This document shows, piece after piece, positions 1-9,524 of a stretch of DNA of 21,136 nt (position 1 is the first letter of the stretch; every line of letters begins with the position of its first letter). The stretch spans positions 1 to 21,136 of the forward strand of contig RBNI01001723.1 of NCBI GenBank assembly GCA_003990745.1, written 5' to 3'. The stretch comes from Jimgerdemannia flammicorona (taxonomy: Eukaryota; Mucoromycota; Endogonomycetes; Endogonales; Endogonaceae). Below the pieces are notes generated by a model. That model was not told the DNA's origin and made no database searches. It worked only from the letters and a program-made list of their open reading frames with translations. The position numbers were made by a program, and so were the translations under genes.

Positions 1-309
1 AAAAAAAATCTGTGGGACTTTGATTCCATTAAAAAAAAAAAAAAAATTAAAAAGAGGGGGCTAATTGTGGCCTTAGTAGAGACATTGTTATTAGTAAGGA
101 GGAGAGAGTAAGAGTGGTCTAGGATAGAGAGAACCAGGCTCTGACCACCTTAGCTCTATTAAGGTTAGGTGTTGGGTAGTCTGAGGCTACTCTGTTATAT
201 AGCCTGACCTCACTTACTTTTTGTCAGAAAATCCAGGAAATGGTTTCGCACTGTTCACTATATAATTATATTCTGAATAAATGAGTATAGGAAAAAAAAA
301 AAAAAAAAA
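1..309 (+). repeat. Retroposed 3' end with poly(A) signal and tail
   Basis: A run of 16 A at 31-46 is followed by about 230 bases of moderate composition, then AATAAA at 276-281 and, about ten bases later, 18 A (292-309). A hexamer signal this close to a genomic A-run is the usual mark of a reverse-transcribed, polyadenylated RNA. No reading frame or tRNA-like promoter boxes were recognised, so the source (LINE 3' UTR, SINE or processed transcript) is open. A short string near 171-183 resembles 20887-20897 downstream of the LINE relic, which hints at a shared LINE tail but is too short to rely on. Confidence 0.4.
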
Positions 310-452
310 CAGATAGCACTAAACTATAAGTCAATCTGGAGGATATGATTACTACTATGGTCTATCAAATCTGATACCTTTAAGTACAACTAGAATATTA
401 GAAGCCCAAAACTGCAGCTATATCACATTTTACTACTACACTAGTTAGTTTT

Positions 453-1262
453 AAGCCACTCAAGCCAGATATCTTTAATAGTTTTTGAGAAGGACTATCT
501 ATAGATACATAGACCTTCTAATTAGATCAATACTTTAAACTTACAAGAATGAAAGAAGACATGCAAGTCCAATTTGCTGCCATACTTCTCTGAGAGAATG
601 TAGCTATCAGGTGATACAATCATATTATAACTACTACTTCCTATTCAAATACAAAAATCCAAGATTAGAAATCTTTCAAGGAGACCCTCTACCAGCAGTT
701 TAAGCCTGCTAATACTACTAAGCTAACCTGAGATAAGCTAGCAAACATTAAGCAACTCAAGTTTATATAAAGTTATAATGTACAATTCCTGTTAATTTTA
801 CTTGAGCTACTAATAATAACTGAAGAGAAAAAGATAGACTGCTATATCTGAGATCTGAAAGAAAATTTATAAGTCAAGGTTGAGCTAGAAGAGCTACAGA
901 CCCTTGAGAATTTCCAATAGATTTTATGTCATTATCTTTGATAACTACTTTGAATTAGAATACTATAAAAAGAACTACTTTAAGAACCATCACAAGAACT
1001 AATCCAAAGCAGTTAGCCCAGCAAAAATAGATCTAGATACTATGAACAAGAAAAATAACAAGCTTACCTCAGATTGAAAGACTGTCTAAAGAAATCTAGT
1101 GCTTATTCCTTCTGTTACAAAATAGGATATATTGCAACCAAATATTCTAAGAAGACTAGCAAACCCTTAAGACTAGTCATCATATTGTCCAAAGATATAC
1201 CTGTTAACTCCACCACTAAACTCAAGATTAAGAAGCTTTATCCAAAGGCCCAGATCTCTTAA
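453..1262 (+). pseudogene. gag: Ty3/gypsy gag relic, copy 1
   Basis: One frame can be followed for about 800 bases with at least 14 stop codons between 453 and 960 but no visible indel. The encoded pattern (KPLKPDIF at the start, then a Trp/Phe-rich core, KLANIKQLK, and a KIDCYI segment) matches the retrotransposon gag domain. Near 1110-1143 a damaged zinc knuckle remains (CYK, then GYIATKY, with the second Cys, the His and the last Cys replaced). Stops stand where Trp, Gln or Arg is expected, as C-to-T decay on either strand would give. No protease or RT of this copy follows: the sequence passes into AT-rich DNA. A second copy of the core lies at 9690-9950. Dead; the assignment to gag rests on pattern and on that copy. 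Confidence 0.65.
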
Positions 1263-1510
1263 TATTAATTAGAAGGAGCCATTGACCTTAACTTATATGT
1301 ACTCTATCAAATAAGTTATCATTTCAGCCAAAGACTAAACTCTGGTACTTACTGGAATTGCAGTTCAATGTCCTGAAGGACATTATGTCAGAATTGTACA
1401 ATGATCAGAACTCAGTATCAAATATTTTTTAAATGTTGGTACTAGTATCATTAATTCAGATTATTAAGAATAAGTTTAAGTTTTACTTATAAATCAAAAG
1501 GATTAAGAAT

Positions 1511-1655
1511 AGTACTCCTAATGAATCAAATTAAATCAAATCAAAGGTTCAATTCAATTTGAGATTTGATTTAAACTCTCAATTTGATTTCAATTTGATT
1601 TAAATAACTCTCAATTTGATTTAATTTAAATTGATTCTATTTATTTGGGAGCACT
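1511..1655. mobile_element. Short non-coding element with inverted ends (MITE-like)
   Basis: The left end AGTACTCCT (1511-1519) and the right end GGGAGCACT (1647-1655) are inverted copies of each other apart from two transitions. The inverted match continues loosely inward as GAATCAAAT/ATTGATTC-type sequence. The inside is an array of CAATTTGATTT and CTCTCAATTTGATTT units. The element is flanked by T and A, consistent with a TA target. It has no coding capacity. A related AATTG-rich element begins at 9951 with AGTGCTCTCA, and a possible third end (GAGTACTA) lies near 3137-3144. Confidence 0.45.
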
Positions 1656-4190
1656 ATGTGATCTGACAATATATATAGTAATTTTCTACATTGAAAAGTA
1701 TATTTTCTTATTGAAGGTTGACTACTAAAATGTGGAAAAAAAATTTTATATTATTTGTAGTATTATCTATTATAATGACCAAATTCTATACTTAAAATTT
1801 TCAGAAAGCAATTTGGTAGAAAAATAGTTTTAAAATAATAAACTATTAAAAAAAAGGTTTGTTTGATTTTCTTTAATTAGAAAATAGCAAGCTCTCTTCC
1901 TTTTATCTTAGTTATAATTCTAAGCTCACAGATATATTTATATAATATTTTCTTCTGAATAAGAACCCTCAAGCTTAATAAAGTTAAGAGTAAGAAATTG
2001 AAGCTACTAATTGATATCAATCTAATAACTAGTAATACTTAGAAATGAAATAGTATTAGGAGATATCTATATATTAATTATGAATAAAATTCTACTTGCA
2101 AATACTATTTATTTAATATAAGATTAGATTGTTGAGTTTTTTTTTTTTTTTTTTTTTTTAGGAAGAAGTGGGGGAGATTATAATATTATAGTATTATCTT
2201 TATTTTATCTGAAGTATCTGATAAAGATTGTTATACTTCTTCTTATAGATCTCAAGATATTATTACAAATAGTATCAGTACTTAGCAGGTGTAAATTATA
2301 CTTGAGAAGACCAAAGATACTATATAATTAGTCACTCTCAATGATGTAAATAGTTAATCTATATATATTATCTAGTAAATAAGCTAATTTCAAAACTCTG
2401 CTAAAGTATATAGTCAAATAATTTTGATTAAATAGAGATATTGATATAGAAGGATCAGGTAATCACATTTTAGAAGATAACTATACTTACTATAGCCTAG
2501 AAATTAATTTTATTTATTTCTATATTCTCTTTGATTTTATCTAAGTATCTTTCTCTTATATATTAGTATATATTTAAAGTTGAACCACTATGTATCTTAA
2601 ACTTTTAGCTATATAATATATGAGATTGACTAAGTTAAGCAAGATTAATATTATAAGTATATGTTATATAATATATCAGTTATATTATAAATATGTTTTT
2701 TTTTTTTTTATCTATAGTAACTATAAATAATTTTATAACTAATTTTAGTACAATATTACTAGATTTCAGAATAAGGATTATAAGGAGTATATAGGACTAT
2801 TAAAGATGTTTGACTAAAAACATTATTAGTACTATAAATAGTTAAAGATTAATCTATAGATATGAGTATTTAAATATACTATATATATATATAGATATAT
2901 TTATAGATATATCTAGTATATGATTTATATAGTAGATTTAGATTAAAGGATTTAGATTAAGTGATTCAGATTGAGTGATTCAGATTGAGTAATTTAGATT
3001 AAATAATTCAGATTAAGAATTGAAATTGAATAATTCAGATTGATCTGAGTTGACTTAGATTATTTTTGTTTTAAGATTTGTGTCAAACTATTATATAATA
3101 AATTAAATCCAAATTTGATTTAAATCAACTTATTCAGAGTACTAATAATAGTAAAATTAGATATCATTTTTAAATAATATATAATTATCTTATTATTTTA
3201 TATAATTTTATTGGAATATTTTTTTTTATTAGTGTCAAACTAGTGATAAAGTAAAAAAAATAAGCTATATATATATAATATAAATATATATTTAAATTTT
3301 TAATAATTATAAAATATATTTTACTTTTAATTATTTTGATATTATACTAAATAAATTCTAAATATTTTTAAATATTATTTAAATATTTTATAAATATACT
3401 TTTTGAAATAATTTTTAGATCAGATTAGGTCTTAGATTAAAAATAGATTAAATTTAAAAACTATTTAACTATTTTTTAAATTAGTTATATTATAGATTTA
3501 GCTATTATATATCTAGATTTTCTAGTATTAACTTAATTATATAAATAAGTTTGATCAGATTACAGAATATTAGCAATAATTTAGTATTAAGAAAAATATA
3601 TAAATATTTAAAAAGTACTAGAATATTGTAAAAAAAAAAAAAAAAAATAAGAAAAGAATATAAGTAATTGAGTGTTAAAATATTATAAAATCTTTAGATA
3701 TTTTCTTTTATCTCAAAAATAAATTATCTAAATTTTAAATTATTAGTATTTTTAAATATTAAAATTTATATAATTTTAATAAGTTTAAGATTATTAAATT
3801 TGAATAATAATATATTAAGATATAAAATAAAATTACTTATAAATAAATGTAATTATAAAAAATAATTAAATTTATAATATATCTTTATATTTTAAATTAT
3901 AACTAGCTTAGTTTATTAATATATATATTAAATAAGATACTTATAAAACTTTATTTACTTATTTTTTTCTTTATATATATATATTTTTTTTACAATTATC
4001 TTTATATATATTATTTAAAAAATATATATTAATTATTTATTAAGAATTTTTCATTATAATTAGAAAACAGTAGTAATGATATTTTTTATTCTTATACTAA
4101 ATATAAAAGATATTCACAACAATTGTTTTTAAAACTTATTACTATACAATTGAGACTATTTAAGTAATTTCCAAAAGAAATTTTCAGGAT
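1656..4190. other. Extremely AT-rich tract without genes
   Basis: About 2.5 kb of very AT-rich sequence with almost no CpG, scattered ATATAT stretches and mononucleotide runs (22 T near 2138-2159, 17-18 A near 3631-3647). No reading frame of note survives on either strand. This is the look of old repeats driven to saturation by C-to-T mutation; what they were can no longer be read by eye. It contains the 14-bp tandem repeat listed separately. Confidence 0.6.
2935..3045. repeat. 14-bp tandem repeat, about 8 units
   Basis: Eight consecutive units follow the pattern GATTCAGATTGAGT. Units at 2963-2976 and 2977-2990 are identical; the others (2935, 2949, 2991, 3005, 3032) differ mainly by C-to-T and G-to-A, and one unit at 3019-3031 is 13 bases long. 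The drift is the same transition decay as in the surrounding sequence, so the array predates or shared that process. Confidence 0.8.
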
Positions 4191-4434
4191 GGTGGAACTT
4201 CTTAAGTTATCACTGGAGCATTCAGAGTCGTTTGGCGAGCCCAAATTTTTCCGAAACATGGCGAATCCCACAACCGCGCGCGAGGGGGGGTCAAAACCAG
4301 TATTGATACATAAGTTGATGTCTTCCATTGCACGTCAATGTCGGTATGTTCAATTCTTTTGCCATTGAGAAACAAATTTTTGCCACTCGACAAAGCTCAT
4401 TTAGAGCCCCAAGATATTCCCAGATTATCTGTTA

Positions 4435-4665
4435 TTAGCATATCTTCCGTATTTGACAAAAATAAGCCCTGAGCTTGCACTTATCAAAGAGCGCGATCAG
4501 TGATTCCGTGGCAATTGGCAACAGAGATGCACACGAGCGCGTCGCCCTATATTCGGACAGGAGAAGTATGCACTCGTCGGTAACGTCGCATACCGCGAGG
4601 CCAAGCACGGTAATCTGCGTAAGACGGGCGAGAGGGAAGGGAAGCATCGGTGATGAGCGATGCAT
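4435..4665 (-). CDS. Small hypothetical ORF (76 aa), weak
   Basis: An ATG-started frame of 76 codons. The same frame is open upstream to about 4795, giving some 120 codons without a stop, which is longer than expected by chance in this composition. The middle part (LARLTQITVLGLAVCDVTDE) is leucine/valine-rich and looks protein-like, but no family is recognised. It sits at the left edge of the balanced-composition island, where CpG becomes common. There is no clear promoter or intron. It could be an exon or relic of a larger gene reading leftward, or a chance frame. Overlapping frames on both strands are also open here, which lowers confidence. Confidence 0.2.
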   Translation of the reverse strand: MHRSSPMLPFPLARLTQITVLGLAVCDVTDECILLLSEYRATRSCASLLPIATESLIALFDKCKLRAYFCQIRKIC

Positions 4666-5220
4666 TGTGGCTAGGCAGTGATGAACCTTGATGAATATGG
4701 GAATGTCCTCTAGCTGTTGATGGACTATTCGCCGCTGAGAACGACGAAGTATATACGACGAAGATGTACCGCAGAAGGGAGGGACGTAGAACGGTAGGGG
4801 ACATTAGACACAGGAAGGACTTAGTCTGTTTTCAAAACCACCGTCCGTTATGAAAGCCACGAGCACACTTTGTACATTAATGCGGCCGAGCCTCGATACA
4901 GGTGGGTCTCATAGGTAATAATTCGTCAGCAGCCTGAGCTCAAATTATTTCATAGTGGAGACCATTTATCCTAAATAATAATAATAAACATTTAAGAGCT
5001 TGCCTTTAATATTTTCTCGTCGTACTCAACTGAATGGGAGGACGGAGAAGGGTAATATAATTTATGCGAACACATCAATGGAAATAGAGCAATAATACTT
5101 TATAGCATTAAGCACTTTTATTCATTGCAAATTAAACAAACATTTCCGTATCTAAATGGCGCGCCGAGAAAATTCCAGCCATTAAGATAGACTATCTCAG
5201 AACGGACCGTTTTAAAAACT
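4666..5220. other. Balanced-composition intergenic DNA
   Basis: CpG-containing sequence without a convincing gene. Short open frames occur on both strands at 4547-4804. A GGCGCGCC palindrome lies at 5159-5166. Nothing else was recognised. Confidence 0.4.
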
Positions 5221-5330
5221 TTGGACATCTTTCCTACGTCTCTTAACTCCTTCAGTTTCGCCAATATTCACTCCTTATCACACCCCACCATCCCTCGCCA
5301 TCTCCTCCACAAACTTGCCTCAATTATACA

Positions 5331-5555
5331 ATGCCTCATACACATCCCCATTATCCGAGATCTCGAACACTTCACATCACCGACGGTCTCCCACCTTGCC
5401 TCCCTTACGACATTGTGACCTGTACTTGGGATAGATATCCCTGCAAGTCAGACATGCGTGTGACGGGCGTGGTCAAGGCTAGCCGCGCCACGACTTTCGA
5501 GGGGTGGTTTACCGCAATGTCATGGTTCACTAAAAAGCCCGTTGCTTGGCCATAG
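5331..5555 (+). CDS. Small hypothetical ORF (74 aa)
   Basis: An ATG in a favourable context (ACA before ATG, A at -3) opens a 74-codon frame ending in TAG. Upstream lies a pyrimidine-rich tract (5230-5325) with a CCAAT at about 5259, the kind of leader common before fungal genes. The product starts MPHTHPHYPRSR, has three Cys and several Trp, and no signal peptide or membrane segment. No family is recognised. A GTGAGT soon after the stop (about 5565) could be a splice donor in another frame, so the true structure may differ. The 39-base T-run starts 35 bases after the stop. A real small gene is possible; chance is as likely. Confidence 0.25.
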   Translation: MPHTHPHYPRSRTLHITDGLPPCLPYDIVTCTWDRYPCKSDMRVTGVVKASRATTFEGWFTAMSWFTKKPVAWP

Positions 5556-5588
5556 CCGGTCTGGTGAGTGAAGAGTTTGGCTGTTAGT

Positions 5589-5589
<1 letters not shown>

Positions 5590-5628
<39 letters not shown>
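5590..5628. repeat. Poly(T) run of 39 bases (poly(A) on minus strand)
   Basis: An uninterrupted run of 39 T, the longest homopolymer in the window. Read on the minus strand it is a poly(A) tract lying about 330 bases downstream of the minus-strand coding relic at 5958-6292. That arrangement would fit a retroposed copy, though no AATAAA precedes it. A plain slippage-expanded homopolymer is the alternative. Confidence 0.6.
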
Positions 5629-5629
<1 letters not shown>

Positions 5630-5957
5630 GCAGGGGAGAGGGGAGTAAGGAGAGAAAAATGTCAGAGTGGCATTAGGATCGATTTGCTCAAATTTACACG
5701 GATTTGAACAATAGCAACGCATCACAATCGTCCTTGACGACCGTGTCAAGGCGCATCACATAAACGATTCCATTCCCCATTCCACTTACCATCCTCGTTA
5801 CAGATCATGTACGACAGCTCGCAACAGCGTTAACTGTCATGGTCCAGATCATCCATGTCGAGAAGCTGGTGCCGCGGTTTAAGGTTTTGGCGTGATCGCT
5901 TTGTTTGTTTAGGGGGATATCGAAGTCACAATTATTAGAATATGCGAGCAATATCTT

Positions 5958-6292
5958 CTAAATGATTCTGTTTAGATGAAAGTAAAACTCACACGTCATT
6001 CTTTCTAATCCACTTCCCACATCCCGCTCGCCGCCCTCGCTCCTCAGCACAATCGCCAGCGAAGGCACCACGTCTTCACGCTACACTGTAACGACGAGAC
6101 AGGTTGCGCGTCGATGCCATCCGTATCGTCAGTAAGGCTGAGGAGTAGGGTAACGTCGAGGGGCGTATACTCGTCTGGTTCTATGCCGGCGGTGAACTAC
6201 ATCTCAAGATAGAGAGACAGTAGTAAAGTAATGCGTAGATCGCGTGCGAAATGGTGGAGGGAGAGGTTGGGGAGGTAACGCCCATCCGAATA
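5958..6292 (-). pseudogene. Frameshifted coding relic of unknown family
   Basis: Reading leftward from 6292, 31 codons are open to a TAG at 6199-6197, then another 50 codons in the same frame to a TGA at 6046-6044. Protein-like sequence continues from about 6074 in a different frame to a TAG at 5960-5958. Segments such as RYLPNLSLHHFARDLR, EPDEYTPLDVTLLLSL and DVVPSLAIVLRSEGGERDVG have the composition and codon use of real protein. They read as one chain with one premature stop and one frameshift. No domain was recognised. A GTGAGT at about 5993, in the last frame, may be a splice donor, in which case the gene once continued left. A GTAAGT on the same strand near 5790 is a second possible donor. 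Confidence 0.35.
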
Positions 6293-6404
6293 TCAACCAG
6301 CGTTCTTTTCCCTCTCAATCTCATTCACATTTCCTACCATAAAACCACCCTCCATCCTTTCCCATGTCCATGAATACATACGCAATTTCCGTCTCCTGAA
6401 GCCG

Positions 6405-6870
6405 GGTGACAACTTGCCGCTGACTGACGATTTACCGTTGGGCGACCTGCGATTTACCACTTGAGGGCGATTTGCGTGAGCGACAACTTGCCACTGGAGG
6501 AGGAATGATGAAGGATATTGTAGGGTGACAACCTGCAAATTTACTCTGTGGGCGAAGCCTTCCTGCTGAGCAATCAGCCTCGCTGGGAATGGCGAATAGC
6601 GACGATTTAACGCAACAATTTTCCTGCTGTCCTATGACGAGTTGCAGCTAAGCGACGACTTGCCGATGTAAGTGACTCTTTGTCGCTGTGTGACGATTGA
6701 CCTTTGTAGGTTGTCGATAGTCGCCAGAGGGTAATTAGCTGTGGGGGACGATCGTCGGCTGAGTGATGACTAAGAGCGACGATCTGCTGTGCGACGACTG
6801 GCTGCTGGACGAATATTTGCAACTTGGTAGTTGGAGAATGGATTGTCGCTGGGCAGCGATTTACGTTGGG
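6405..6870. repeat. Decayed minisatellite, unit about 18-21 bp
   Basis: Variants of GCGACGACTTGCCGCTGAG recur throughout: for example GGTGACAACTTGCCGCTG (about 6404), GAGCGACAACTTGCCACTGG (about 6478), AAGCGACGACTTGCCGATG (about 6650), GTGTGACGATTGACCTTTG (about 6687) and GCGACGACTGGCTGCTGG (about 6791). Spacing is about 18-21 bases with gaps where units have decayed. The open frames crossing the block (6607-6822 minus, 6763-7035 plus) follow from the repeat and are not taken as genes. Changes are of all kinds, unlike the transition-only decay in the transposon regions. Confidence 0.6.
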
Positions 6871-7025
6871 ACTATAAACCCAACATCACGTGGTCATTCG
6901 CCACATTCACGAATTTTAAGTCCCGCACGTTACTCGCAAGCGTTTGGAAAACCCAATAAAACTTTTGGTCGTAGAAAGACACTATCAGAAGGACACCATT
7001 ATATTGTAATTATATTATCACAATA

Positions 7026-7100
7026 CTATTATTAATAATATTTTATTATTTTATTATTTTATTATTTTTTTATTAATTAAATATAATTTTATTATTAGAA
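7026..7100. repeat. TTATTTTA-type AT microsatellite
   Basis: A stretch built almost only of TTATT/TTTTA units within otherwise balanced sequence. It separates the minisatellite block from the 8-bp repeat that follows. Confidence 0.6.
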
Positions 7101-7158
7101 ATCCAGCTGTATCTTTATAGTGCCCGCCGCCCTATCCCTCCCCGGCACTCTTTCGCCC

Positions 7159-7218
7159 CTGGTGACCTGGTAACCCGGTGTCCTGGAATCGCCCCTGGTA
7201 ACCTGGTATCCTGGAAGC
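7159..7218. repeat. 8-bp tandem repeat, seven units
   Basis: Units CTGGTGAC, CTGGTAAC, CCGGTGTC and CTGGAATC (7159-7190), a GCCC interruption (7191-7194), then CTGGTAAC, CTGGTATC and CTGGAAGC (7195-7218). Because of the interruption the block also reads as two longer copies, each starting TCGCCCCTGGT (7153 and 7189) and ending TCCTGGAA. Confidence 0.75.
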
Positions 7219-8363
7219 CATAAGACTGGAGCAACAGCAATCTGTGCCAATATGGAAAATCGCATCGGATGTTCGGACCTAGTCATTATGGTGGGGGCGA
7301 GAAAAAAATTATACAATGCTGTGGTTTGGTGTCAGATTAAAAATTTCTACCAAGTGTGCGACTGCCCATTGGATGGAGCACCGTGATGACGATAATGGCG
7401 AATGGCTTTGGGCCTCGATGGTTCGATGATGACGCCCACTCTGGTGACATCACCATCTCGACATCTGTTTCATAGTAGCCGCGTTGAAATATAAAACTGC
7501 TTGATACACTCCTGCGCGGCTGAAATTCAAATTAATTCGACGCCAACTCTATCAAATGCGGCGGTGATATACTTAAGCAATGGATTCCAAAGCGTTATAA
7601 TATTCCATTGCGTTAAAACCTTGATCAATTATCGGCGTGTAAGAATGCATGTGACTTTGATTACTAGAAGGTATTCGCTTATAAAAGCTTTTCATTTCAC
7701 TTCACAGCTCTCACTACATATTCCCAAACCGTTCCATATCCATTTCGTGACCCAAATAACCGCATTATGTTGCATGCATTTGTGATCATCGCGTTCGACT
7801 TCATCTTGAGAGATAATTTGCTAAAAAAACTTTGAACCTTTCCATCCCGTGTTTACCACGTACAGTTGCATGATAGTGAGATATATTTATTAAAGGCAGC
7901 TGTCACTAACTCCTTACTCTTCCACTTTGTAGAGTCCATATACATTCATAAGACACATCCATTCGGGATTCTGATGTTTAATCCGTTTGAATTCGGACCC
8001 ATCAACAAGTCTACCGCATAACTTGGGAAGTTTTCGCGCTCAGTCAATCCTTCATCTATTACATTCCGAAGTAAATCCACACCTTCTTAGAATAGATAGC
8101 CTCTACACATAATGAATAATCCTGAAGATCTGATGAAATCGGCAGGTGAGATGGGAAACGCCATTAGCAATGAAAGAACAATGTCAAGCTATGCATTAAG
8201 CGCATCCTGATTTGAGACGCGAATACTTGCATAAACGCTCATTAATAAGCAATCGTCACGTGACGAGTTCTCGCATGCCGATAACACCTATTCCCCATCA
8301 ATACATGTCAAGATAATCGGCACAATCATGACAATCAAGAACTTCTCGACGACTGAATATTGA
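7219..8363. other. Island DNA with only short unassigned frames
   Basis: No gene is supported. A 44-codon ATG frame lies at 7252-7386 (plus); a 32-codon ATG frame begins at 8111 (plus, MNNPEDLMKS, ending about 8209). On the minus strand, two frames between about 8095 and 7910 give protein-like strings (one with NVIDEGLTERENFPSYAV), but they overlap and neither has a start. They may be scraps of dead genes. A non-ATG frame at 7501-7785 has no protein-like character. Confidence 0.35.
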
Positions 8364-8679
8364 CGAGTGTTTACGCAAACTATCAAGTCCCTCGCTGGGC
8401 CAAGCCCCGAGGTCGAGGAGAAGGACATTCCGGGGCAGTACTATGTGAGTCGGGTCGATTTTATTTTCGCCTTCTTTAAGAAAGTCGTGGGCCTGTGGGT
8501 GGTTCGCATGGGGATGGGTGAAAATCGGGGGGATTCTCACCATTTTCGCATCCTTGTCCTTTCTCCTCGTCCTCAGGTTTCCATCGCCAAACCCGGCCGC
8601 TCTCGCCGACGAGCTCTGGGTGTGGACGGTGAACACTGCCCGAGAACTCGGGGCCGACCATTTACATTACAAACTATAG
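8364..8679 (+). pseudogene. C-terminal fragment of a short-chain dehydrogenase, frameshifted
   Basis: Open codons from 8364 encode TQTIKSLAGPSPEVEEKDI followed by PGQYY up to 8444. A GTGAGT donor at 8445, a CTCAC branch-like site near 8535 and a CAG acceptor at 8574-8576 define a 132-base intron. Translation resumes in phase as VSIAKP. A one-base shift near 8590 then leads into PAALADELWVWTVNTARELG, ending at TAG 8677-8679. The order SPEVEEK, G-[QK]-Y, V-x-I-A, then DEL-W-x-W-T is the usual C-terminus of fungal WWOX/retinol-dehydrogenase-like SDR proteins (NAD(P)-dependent oxidoreductases). The Rossmann fold, catalytic Ser-Tyr-Lys and N-terminus are not seen upstream, so only about 60 of some 300 residues remain. 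Exact substrate unknown. Confidence 0.55.
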
Positions 8680-9116
8680 ACCAGATAGAGTACATTACAT
8701 CCATTATGTCTTAATAGTGTCTACTAACTATGCATTAAGGTTGTCATCAATATACATGTCATTGTTTTTAAACGTTGCAGGGAGCCATTGACTTTGAAAA
8801 CAAATTTGAGGATGTCCACTACATTTCATAGCGCATGATGATGGTAAAGGACAGGAGGTCGCGAAGACAAACTGGGCGTGTTCGGCCTCTGTTTCTATCG
8901 GAAAGGACGGAGTAAATAAAACGAAACGAAACGAAGTGAGACAATTTTGCGAGACACCTTAATAATGTGCATAGGAAAAATAAAAATATTGGAACAGTTG
9001 GCGAAAAAAGAAAATAGAATTAAGCTATCACTGCAGCTCAAAGTCGCGACGACGAACGCGTAGGATTGCACACTGCTCGCGGGAACCATGTATAAAGAGA
9101 GAGTGGCACGGTCAGC
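8680..9116. other. Island DNA without a recognised gene
   Basis: Nothing convincing on either strand. A poorly supported open stretch (GAIDFENKFEDVHYIS) follows a TTGCAG at about 8780 and might be another exon scrap. At 9090-9098 a TATAAAGAG precedes the small ORF at 9117. Confidence 0.35.
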
Positions 9117-9254
9117 ATGGCCGAAGCATATTCCCGTCTTTATTCCAGAAAAAGGAAAAAAAAAAAAAAAAAAAGATTGTTACGATTCCGAAATCCACTC
9201 ATTCTATCCTCTTCTGCGCTACCCATTGGCGTCGACGCAAACGTCTCAAAATAG
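9117..9254 (+). CDS. Tiny ORF (45 aa) with poly-lysine run
   Basis: ATGGCC in a good initiation context (GTCAGC before it), 19 bases after a TATAAAGAG, opens a 45-codon frame ending at TAG 9252-9254. The product has a strongly basic block (RKRK followed by six Lys, then RLLRFR) because the frame crosses 19 consecutive A (9156-9174). The A-run makes the frame fragile and its lysines uninformative. Weak; chance is likely. Confidence 0.15.
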   Translation: MAEAYSRLYSRKRKKKKKKRLLRFRNPLILSSSALPIGVDANVSK

Positions 9255-9293
9255 ATTCTAAAAGCAGCCACCACACCACCCACCGGGTAATCT

Positions 9294-9524
9294 TCACAAT
9301 AAAGAGTAATTCATGAGGAACTCCTCTATTTCGTTGAGCATGTAAACTATGTAGTTGTTCGCCTCCGTCCAGCAGAGATGTCGCCCAAGTCCTGACGAGC
9401 GAGGATTATCACCTCCTCCCCCGCAAAATTTCTGAATTCCCCACCTCGTAAGAATGTTATAAACTGCCTCTGCCATGCATGGCGTCCACAACTCTCCGCC
9501 GAGGTTTTTCCTGATCCCAAACAT
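9294..9524 (-). CDS. Small hypothetical ORF (76 aa)
   Basis: An ATG-started frame of 76 codons ending in TGA. The product begins MFGIRKNLGGELWTPCM, has a glycine run (CGGGGD) in the middle and a more hydrophobic, acidic C-terminal part (YIVYMLNEIEEF). No family, signal peptide or membrane span is recognised. CTAAG lies just before the ATG on the minus strand and could be a splice acceptor, so this could be an exon. It contains one copy of a 19-bp direct repeat (9429-9447) whose partner lies upstream on the same strand. Confidence 0.25.
   Translation of the reverse strand: MFGIRKNLGGELWTPCMAEAVYNILTRWGIQKFCGGGGDNPRSSGLGRHLCWTEANNYIVYMLNEIEEFLMNYSLL

Noticed and set aside
60..290. tRNA-derived SINE
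   Set aside because: GGTTTCGCACT resembles a B box only loosely and no A box stands at the right distance.
2935..3045. CRISPR-like array
   Set aside because: The units are contiguous 14-mers without spacers, in a fungal-type context.
4092..4328. 78-codon minus-strand ATG frame at the island edge
   Set aside because: It runs from balanced DNA into AT-saturated DNA with an abrupt change in codon composition, so it is probably chance.
5405..5749. 114-codon minus-strand frame with a lysine run
   Set aside because: It is kept open only by the 39-base homopolymer and lies antisense to the 5331-5555 ORF.
6293..6538. 81-codon minus-strand frame
   Set aside because: Most of it crosses the minisatellite. 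Only its last codons join the frame of the relic at 6292, so it is not called as a gene.
8298..8636. 112-codon minus-strand frame over the SDR fragment
   Set aside because: The plus strand has recognisable SDR motifs and a proper intron; this frame has neither.
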